NCBI GenBank assembly: GCA_964472315.1
Contig: CAYYJS010000049.1
Coordinates: 1 to 26,380 of the forward strand
Direction of reading: 5' to 3'
From: CAYYJS01 sp964472315
Lineage (GTDB): Bacteria; Verrucomicrobiota; Kiritimatiellia; UBA8416
DNA length: 26,380 nucleotides
A program made the position numbers and the translations under genes. Shown piece after piece: positions 22,450-26,380 of the stretch. The first letter of the stretch is position 1; every line of letters begins with the position of its first letter. The notes under the pieces are model-generated. The model saw only the letters and a list, made by a program, of their open reading frames with translations, did no database searches and was not told the origin of the DNA.

Positions 22450-23664
22450 CTACGGGGCGGAGGAACCCCCGCGGTGGCGGCGGTAGCGGGCCGGCGTCAA
22501 CCCGGTGTGCCGGCGAAACTGGCGGGTGAAGTAACTCTGATCGCCGAACCCGACCTCGTACCCGATCTCGGCGCACCCGCGGTCCGTACGGTCGAGCAGT
22601 TCCTGCGCGCGGCGGATGCGCACGCCATTGATGATGTCCACCGTCGTACGCCCCGTATACTGCTTGACCAGGTGCGCCAGCCGACCGGCGCTCAACGACA
22701 CGTGTCGCGCCACATCGTGCAGCGAGATCGGCTGCATGTAGTTCTCGCCGATATACTCGATGGCCCGGTGCACGCTCGTATTCGACCGGTTTACCCCGTG
22801 CAGGTAGACGACATCGATGTACTGATCGAGGGCTTCCATGAGCCGCGCCGACAGGGATTCGAAATCCGGCGCATCGATGATGGCGGCGCCCCATTGGTGC
22901 GTCTGTCGAATCAACGGCTCCATCAAGGGGTTGTCTTCGACCGCGGCCCTCGTCAGGCAGCCGAGCAGTTCCAGCGCACGTGCGCGCAGGACGATGAGAT
23001 CGGGCCCCGACATGTAGACCGCGGTCAACATTTCGTTGAGAATCTGCCGCGCCCCATTCCGGTCGCCGGCGCGGATGTTCGCAAGCAACGCGCGTTCCTT
23101 CTCGAATGCGTAGAGAATCTCCGCACCTGCCCGGCCCTGCTCGCGGAATGCCTGAGACAGTTGCGCCTGCTGTCGCAACCGCTGCCGATTCTCGGTCATC
23201 AGTTGCGGCTCCCATCCGCTGACGGCATAGAACCTATCGCGAACCGCTTCGGCGATCGTCTCGGCGGCGCCCTCCGCCAGTCGAGGCAACGCCGCCAGAA
23301 CCGCCGTCACGTCGTCCGCCGCCAGTCCTTGACCGCCCAGATAGTCGGCCGCTTCCCGTTCCGCTGTCGCATCCGTCCCGACGAACGCTTCCCCGAAAGC
23401 CCCGCCGAGCACCATGCGCCGATGCTCCAGCGGCACCACCCAACTGACGACATGCGGCACCGGCTGAAAACAGTACGGGCAACCCTGATTCAGCGCCTGT
23501 TGCAGCGCGTAACTGCGCCGACGACGCAGGTTGCTTACCGATCCAAGCGGGTCATCCCCCGATTGCGTAGCACCGTTGACATCCATGAAGCGGGTGACAA
23601 CCCCGTACGACGACCGAATCGAACGCGTGACATCCTGCATGGTTCGTTTCGACAAAATCGGCAT
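22450..23664 (-). CDS. AraC-family regulator with PocR sensor domain
   Basis: 404 aa. Residues about 8-145 match the PocR ligand-sensing domain (SIRSSYGVVTRFMDVNGATQ; GCPYCFQPVPHVVSW with C62/C65; MVLGGAFGEAF). Residues 155-290 are helical (EKERALLANIRAGDRNGARQ). Residues 297-395 are a double HTH of AraC type ending in EIGYEVGFGDQSYFTRQFRR and HTGLTPARYRR. PocR itself activates propanediol and cobalamin genes; related domains sense small organic molecules. It is divergent from a corrinoid-protein gene and probably controls it. The ATG at 23664 gives a complete sensor domain; the much longer ORF upstream runs antisense to the corrinoid gene and is rejected. An ATG eight codons in is an alternative start. 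Confidence 0.88.
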   Translation of the reverse strand: MPILSKRTMQDVTRSIRSSYGVVTRFMDVNGATQSGDDPLGSVSNLRRRRSYALQQALNQGCPYCFQPVPHVVSWVVPLEHRRMVLGGAFGEAFVGTDATAEREAADYLGGQGLAADDVTAVLAALPRLAEGAAETIAEAVRDRFYAVSGWEPQLMTENRQRLRQQAQLSQAFREQGRAGAEILYAFEKERALLANIRAGDRNGARQILNEMLTAVYMSGPDLIVLRARALELLGCLTRAAVEDNPLMEPLIRQTHQWGAAIIDAPDFESLSARLMEALDQYIDVVYLHGVNRSNTSVHRAIEYIGENYMQPISLHDVARHVSLSAGRLAHLVKQYTGRTTVDIINGVRIRRAQELLDRTDRGCAEIGYEVGFGDQSYFTRQFRRHTGLTPARYRRHRGGSSAP

Positions 23665-23889
23665 AACACATCCGTTAACAACTGCGTCAGACGCGCAGGA
23701 ATCCGCACATTTGCATGGCCTACAGCAAGATCGTCCTAAACGACAACCAGATTGCGCTAGCTTTGCCGCGGTCGGCAAGTCTATAGTTCGCTCCAGTCGC
23801 ACAAGCTCTGGCTGCGCCCGGCGCCGCCAATCGGAGCGGTTGCGGGAATGGTCACCGGAAACCGGTAACGGAAGCAAGAGGAGTAGCGG
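23665..23889. promoter_or_regulatory. Divergent control region of the regulator and corrinoid-protein genes
   Basis: 225 bases. A TATAGT -10 candidate for the plus-strand gene lies at 23782-23787, without a consensus -35, as expected for an AraC-activated promoter. Inverted repeats include CTGCG-n7-CGCAG (23682-23698) and CCGGaaaCCGG near 23855-23865. These are candidate binding sites only. Confidence 0.4.
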
Positions 23890-24519
23890 ATGAGTGTCAA
23901 TCAGCAGATCGCCGAAGCCCTGATGAAGGGCAAAGCCAACGACGTCAAAACTCTCGTACAGCAGGCCATTGACAGTGGCGCGGATGTGGCCGCGGTGCTC
24001 AACGAAGGGCTTCTGGCCGGCATGAGCGTCATCGGCGAACGTTTCAAGAAGAACGAAGTCTATGTTCCCGAAGTTCTGATCGCGGCCCGTGCGATGAAGG
24101 CCGGCATGCAGATTCTGCAGCCCCGACTGGCATCGTCCGGCGTGAAGCCGCGCGGCGTGGCCGTGGTCGGCACGGTCAAGGGCGATCTGCATGACATCGG
24201 CAAGAACCTCGTCTGCATGATGCTCGAAGGCGCCGGATTCAAGGTCGTGGACGCCGGGATCGACGTTGCCCCCGAGAAGTTCGTGGCCGTCGCCAAGGAG
24301 AGCAAGGCCGACGTCATCGGTGTTTCCGCCCTGCTCACCACGACCATGACGAACATGAAGGCCGTCGTGGAAGCCGTGCGTGCCGCGGGAATCGTCTGCA
24401 AGGTCATGATCGGCGGCGCGCCGGTCACGCAGGCGTTCAGCGACGAGATCGGCGCCGACGGCTATGCCCCGGACGCCGCATCGGCCGCCGACCTGGCCAA
24501 GTCGCTTGTCGCAGCCTGA
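23890..24519 (+). CDS. Corrinoid protein of MtbC/MttC/MtaC type
   Basis: 209 aa, the usual size. Residues 1-85 form the helical cap domain (LLAGMSVIGERFKKNEVYVP). Residues 88-205 form the Rossmann-like B12 domain, with the cobalt-ligand motif D99-x-H101-x-x-G104 in KGDLHDIGKN, then SALLTTTM (146-153) and GGAPV (175-179). It carries a methyl group on cobalamin between a substrate-specific methyltransferase and a second one (MtbA/MtaA type or a tetrahydrofolate-dependent enzyme). None of these partners is adjacent, so the substrate is unknown; methylamines, methanol, glycine betaine and methoxy-aromatics are all possible. GAGGAG precedes the ATG by 6-7 bases. A strong hairpin follows. The PocR-AraC gene is divergent. 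Confidence 0.92.
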   Translation: MSVNQQIAEALMKGKANDVKTLVQQAIDSGADVAAVLNEGLLAGMSVIGERFKKNEVYVPEVLIAARAMKAGMQILQPRLASSGVKPRGVAVVGTVKGDLHDIGKNLVCMMLEGAGFKVVDAGIDVAPEKFVAVAKESKADVIGVSALLTTTMTNMKAVVEAVRAAGIVCKVMIGGAPVTQAFSDEIGADGYAPDAASAADLAKSLVAA

Positions 24520-24542
24520 ACCATACACGCTTCTTGACGCAG

Positions 24543-24578
24543 CACCGACCCCGGCCGCACCGCGGCCCGGGGTCGGTG
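24543..24578 (+). terminator. Strong hairpin after the corrinoid-protein gene
   Basis: CACCGACCCCGG (24543-24554) pairs perfectly with CCGGGGTCGGTG (24567-24578), and the loop can pair further (CCGC/GCGG). No T tract follows. It lies 24 bases after the stop codon and probably ends or stabilises the transcript, making it monocistronic. Confidence 0.6.
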
Positions 24579-24737
24579 AGCGCCTCATCCCCTCCCGTCC
24601 GCCTGACGCGCCTTTCCACGCTTGCACGACCCCGTTACGCAGCGGACAACCACGTACCAGTCTTACCCGCGCGGCCGGTCAAGGAGTCGCGGTTTTGCGC
24701 GTTATGCGCGAATCGCCGCAAGCGGCTCACCCGAGGC

Positions 24738-24767
24738 TTGCCGAGGCGATACGCCCTGCCGTAAAGT
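24738..24767 (+). promoter_or_regulatory. Probable promoter of purN
   Basis: TTGCCG at 24738-24743, 18 bp, TAAAGT at 24762-24767. The predicted start is near 24774, about 22 bases before the ATG, and the leader includes GGGAG. The 240 bases between the corrinoid-gene stop and this site hold the hairpin and nothing else I can name. Confidence 0.45.
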
Positions 24768-24795
24768 GTCGATCGCCAACCGGGAGTTATCCAAG

Positions 24796-25431
24796 ATGGA
24801 AAGATTGCCGACTTCTTCACCCTTGCGCATCGCGGTTCTGGGCTCCGGCAGCGGGAGCAACTGTCAGTCGATCATCGACGCCGTGGAAGCCGGTACGCTC
24901 GATGCACGCATTGTCTGCGTCATCGCCGATGTCGAGAACGCGCCGATTCTAGCGCGCGCCGAACGGCATGGCATTCCGGCGTACTACGTCAGCGGCGCCC
25001 CGTACCGGACGCGGATCGAAGGCGAGGCGGAGTCCCGCTACATCGACCAGTTGCGACGGCATGACGCGCAGCTCATCGCCTTGGCCGGCTTCATGCGCAT
25101 CCTCAAGCGGGGTCTCCTCGATGCCTTCGCGGGCCGCATAATCAATATCCACCCGTCGTTGCTGCCCTCCTTCCCCGGGCTGCACGGATGGACACAGGCG
25201 CTCGACTACGGCGCCCGCGTGGCCGGCTGCACCGTGCATTTCGTGGACGCCGGCACGGACACCGGTCCGATCATCGTTCAACGCGCCGTCCCGGTGCTGG
25301 ACGACGACACGCCCGAGTCGCTGCACGCACGCATCCAGGCCGAGGAACACCAGGCCTACCCCGAAGCGTTGCGCCTGATCGCCGCCGGCGCCCTCCGCAT
25401 CCATGGCCGCCGGGTCCTGCGGGTCGGCTGA
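24796..25431 (+). CDS. purN: Phosphoribosylglycinamide formyltransferase
   Basis: 211 aa, normal length. PurN transfers the formyl group of 10-formyl-tetrahydrofolate to GAR in purine synthesis. The phosphate-binding loop is GSGSGSN (16-22). The catalytic triad is N117 and H119 in IINIHPSLLPSFPG and D155 in DAGTDTGPI, matching N106, H108 and D144 of the E. coli enzyme. AGFMRIL (97-103) is the folate-site segment. The ATG was chosen because GGGAG lies about 9 bases upstream and the longer ORF (from 24622) has no similarity in its extension. It is a single gene, not in a pur operon. Its final codons contain the first copy of a short direct repeat. Confidence 0.96.
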   Translation: MERLPTSSPLRIAVLGSGSGSNCQSIIDAVEAGTLDARIVCVIADVENAPILARAERHGIPAYYVSGAPYRTRIEGEAESRYIDQLRRHDAQLIALAGFMRILKRGLLDAFAGRIINIHPSLLPSFPGLHGWTQALDYGARVAGCTVHFVDAGTDTGPIIVQRAVPVLDDDTPESLHARIQAEEHQAYPEALRLIAAGALRIHGRRVLRVG

Positions 25432-25463
25432 ACCGCGGGCTGGGCGGACCGGCTGAACCGCGG
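25425..25463. repeat. 14-bp direct repeat over the purN stop codon
   Basis: CGGCTGAACCGCGG occurs at 25425-25438 and again at 25450-25463, 25 bases apart. The first copy includes the purN stop codon. It looks like a small local duplication. Confidence 0.7.
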
Positions 25464-25770
25464 CCTGTAGGGTGCAAGTCACTTCTGCGGGGATTCTGGG
25501 CTGATGGGTCTGGGTCTTTGCCATGACGGTGCCGGGGAATCGGTTGACGAGATCGGCGACGAGAGCGGATGACGAGGGGAGACATCTCAATCGTTGACCG
25601 TTCTCGTCGCCGTTCTCGTTGGCTGAAGCAGAGGAGAGAGAGGGAGGGGGCGCGCCACGTCTACGGCCGCTTGTCACCTGGGAAGAACTGGCGCTTCCGG
25701 GTTTATGTGGGGATTTTTCATGGATATGCCAACAATCTGTCATCGCAACCTGCGTCAGTCATTGGTGTTC
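25464..25770. other. Non-coding stretch with repeat family B
   Basis: About 300 bases between the purN duplication and the large hairpin repeat. It contains the inverted family B copies and a purine-rich tract near 25630-25650 (agaggagagagagg). The short ORFs present shift through repeat sequence and show no domain. I see no gene here. Confidence 0.6.
25541..25620. repeat. Dispersed repeat family B, inverted pair
   Basis: GATCGGCGACGAGAGCGG (25551-25568) pairs with 25598-25615 at 16 of 18 positions, giving an imperfect hairpin with a loop of about 30 bases. The right arm carries the 19-mer identical to 2549-2567; the left arm, with 'cggttgacgag', matches the reverse complement of the block at 2536-2560. 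Confidence 0.75.
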
Positions 25771-25956
25771 GATGATGATCAGGACAACGATAGGGACGAT
25801 GATAAAGATCGACGACGATCGGGACAACGATGCCGTGAGCAAAACCGATCGTCATCATCGTCCCGGTCATTGTCGATAGCCATCTTTGTCTCGATCATCG
25901 TCCCGATCATTGTCGATTTCCATCGTTGTCCCGATCATCGTCCCGATCATTGTCGG
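25771..25956. repeat. Hairpin-forming GATC/TTGTC-rich repeat (family A, copy 2)
   Basis: This is a longer version of the element at 2381-2524 in the same orientation. The left half has GGACAACGAT and GGGACGATGAT words; the right half has GATCATTGTC and GATCATCGTCCC words repeated at 18-bp spacing. The shared centre 'tgagcaaaaccgatc' is exact. The arms differ in the number of short units, so unit number appears to change between copies. Confidence 0.85.
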
Positions 25957-26001
25957 ATGCGATCATATGAAAGCCTCAACCATCTCTCGATTAGACAATA
26001 G

Positions 26002-26026
26002 AGAATCCCCCCCCACAAACCCGGAA
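26002..26026. repeat. Short dispersed repeat with a C tract (copy 2)
   Basis: 'agaat'-C8-'acaaacccggaa', matching 302-324 except for tract length. It directly precedes the transposase remnant. Confidence 0.7.
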
Positions 26027-26029
26027 GCG

Positions 26030-26230
26030 CCCTACAAAAACGGTAAGGCGCTTGACCAGCCGCTTGGTTCGGGCGCTATGGAATCCACCTGCGCTCAGTA
26101 TCAGTGTCGCTTCAAGCGAACCGGTCAGTTCTGGAGCCTTGAGGGGGACGAGGCGTTCCTGGCTCTTCAGACGCTTCATTGGAACGGGAGGTGGCACCTG
26201 CTCTTCCCGCACGACACAAAGAAGGAATGA
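26030..26230 (+). pseudogene. Transposase C-terminal remnant
   Basis: About 66 codons ending in TGA at 26228. The segment reads PLGSGAMESTCAQYQCRFKR, then TGQFWSLEGDEAFLAL and NGRWHLLFPH. The G-S-G-x-x-E-S-x-C...R-x-K-x-x-G-x-x-W...L...GRW pattern is the C-terminal tail of a DDE transposase, most like ISKra4-type as far as I can judge. Everything N-terminal of it, including the catalytic Asp residues, is absent and replaced by repeat DNA upstream, so it is a dead fragment. No terminal inverted repeats were identified. Family assignment is uncertain; the transposase nature is fairly clear. Confidence 0.6.
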
Positions 26231-26325
26231 TCGTCATGGCGCGAACCTTTACCCATAGCAGCCGTCTTCGTGGCGCCGCTGTGCCCCAAACAGACTGTCG
26301 CCCTGTCGGGCAACTCAGCAAGAGG

Positions 26326-26380
26326 CGACACCCGACACGCGACACCCGACACGCGACACCCGACACGCGACACCCGACAC
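26326..26380. repeat. 14-bp tandem array at the window edge
   Basis: The unit CGACACCCGACACG is repeated without error nearly four times (26326, 26340, 26354, 26368) and is cut by the end of the window. Each unit contains two CGACAC words, so the array may derive from a 6-8 bp repeat. Full length is unknown. No reading frame of interest crosses it. Confidence 0.9.

Noticed and set aside
21308..23215. 635-aa minus-strand ORF
   Set aside because: Overlaps the GT-C gene antisense and the PocR-AraC gene out of frame; Arg/Gly/Ala-rich shadow composition.
23665..24627. N-terminal extension of the PocR-AraC ORF
   Set aside because: Antisense to the well-supported corrinoid-protein gene; the sensor domain is complete from 23664.
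24580..24795. tRNA or riboswitch before purN
   Set aside because: No cloverleaf, TPsiC-like motif or known riboswitch core seen; only a probable promoter.

Overview
The window is GC-rich bacterial chromosome. It has dense protein-coding genes, mostly with good Shine-Dalgarno (SD) sites, and several families of low-complexity and palindromic intergenic repeats. The gene content suggests a Gram-negative bacterium of the PVC group, with Kiritimatiellota/Lentisphaerota or a neighbour as my best guess. The clues are short prepilins with the 'ACINNLRQIDS.KEQ' pattern, TMTC-like membrane proteins with TPR repeats, a GH42-like glycosidase, a PocR-AraC regulator beside a corrinoid protein, and repeats of the GATC.TTGTC type. 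This is inference: no rRNA or other phylogenetic marker is present, and I saw no tRNA, rRNA or CRISPR array.

Layout. 1-3120 is accessory: a 12/14-bp tandem array, a secreted barrel-like protein, a VapBC-type toxin-antitoxin pair with a palindromic operator, a hairpin-forming repeat and a small unknown ORF. 3121-5355 encodes a GH42-like beta-galactosidase. It converges on thiL (5365-6303, minus), which is divergent from a five-gene operon at 6427-10595: ABC ATPase, ABC-2 permease, TPR protein with a His-rich tail, GspA/ExeA-like ATPase, GspB-like protein.

10598-17170 is a type IV pilus / type II secretion type locus. It holds a minus-strand protein joining TPR-like helices to a stand-alone MshEN domain, then pilB, pilC, a PilR-like sigma54 activator and two paralogous prepilins. 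Near-perfect sigma54 promoters lie in front of pilB and the first prepilin, so the locus probably carries its own regulatory circuit. An intrinsic terminator separates the two prepilins.

17142-22330 holds three large membrane proteins. Two are tandem, overlapping TMTC-like proteins (GT-C fold plus TPR) on the minus strand. One is a divergent GT-C-like protein on the plus strand. Their position next to the pilins suggests a role in surface or pilin glycosylation, but this is not proven.

22450-25431 contains a PocR/AraC regulator, divergent from an MtbC/MttC-type corrinoid protein with no methyltransferase alongside, followed by purN. 25432-26380 is accessory again: second copies of the repeats seen near 2400-2570, a transposase C-terminal remnant and a 14-bp tandem array that runs off the window edge. 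Several promoters sit so close to the start codon, with no SD site, that leaderless mRNAs are likely (6427, 20643, possibly 20783).
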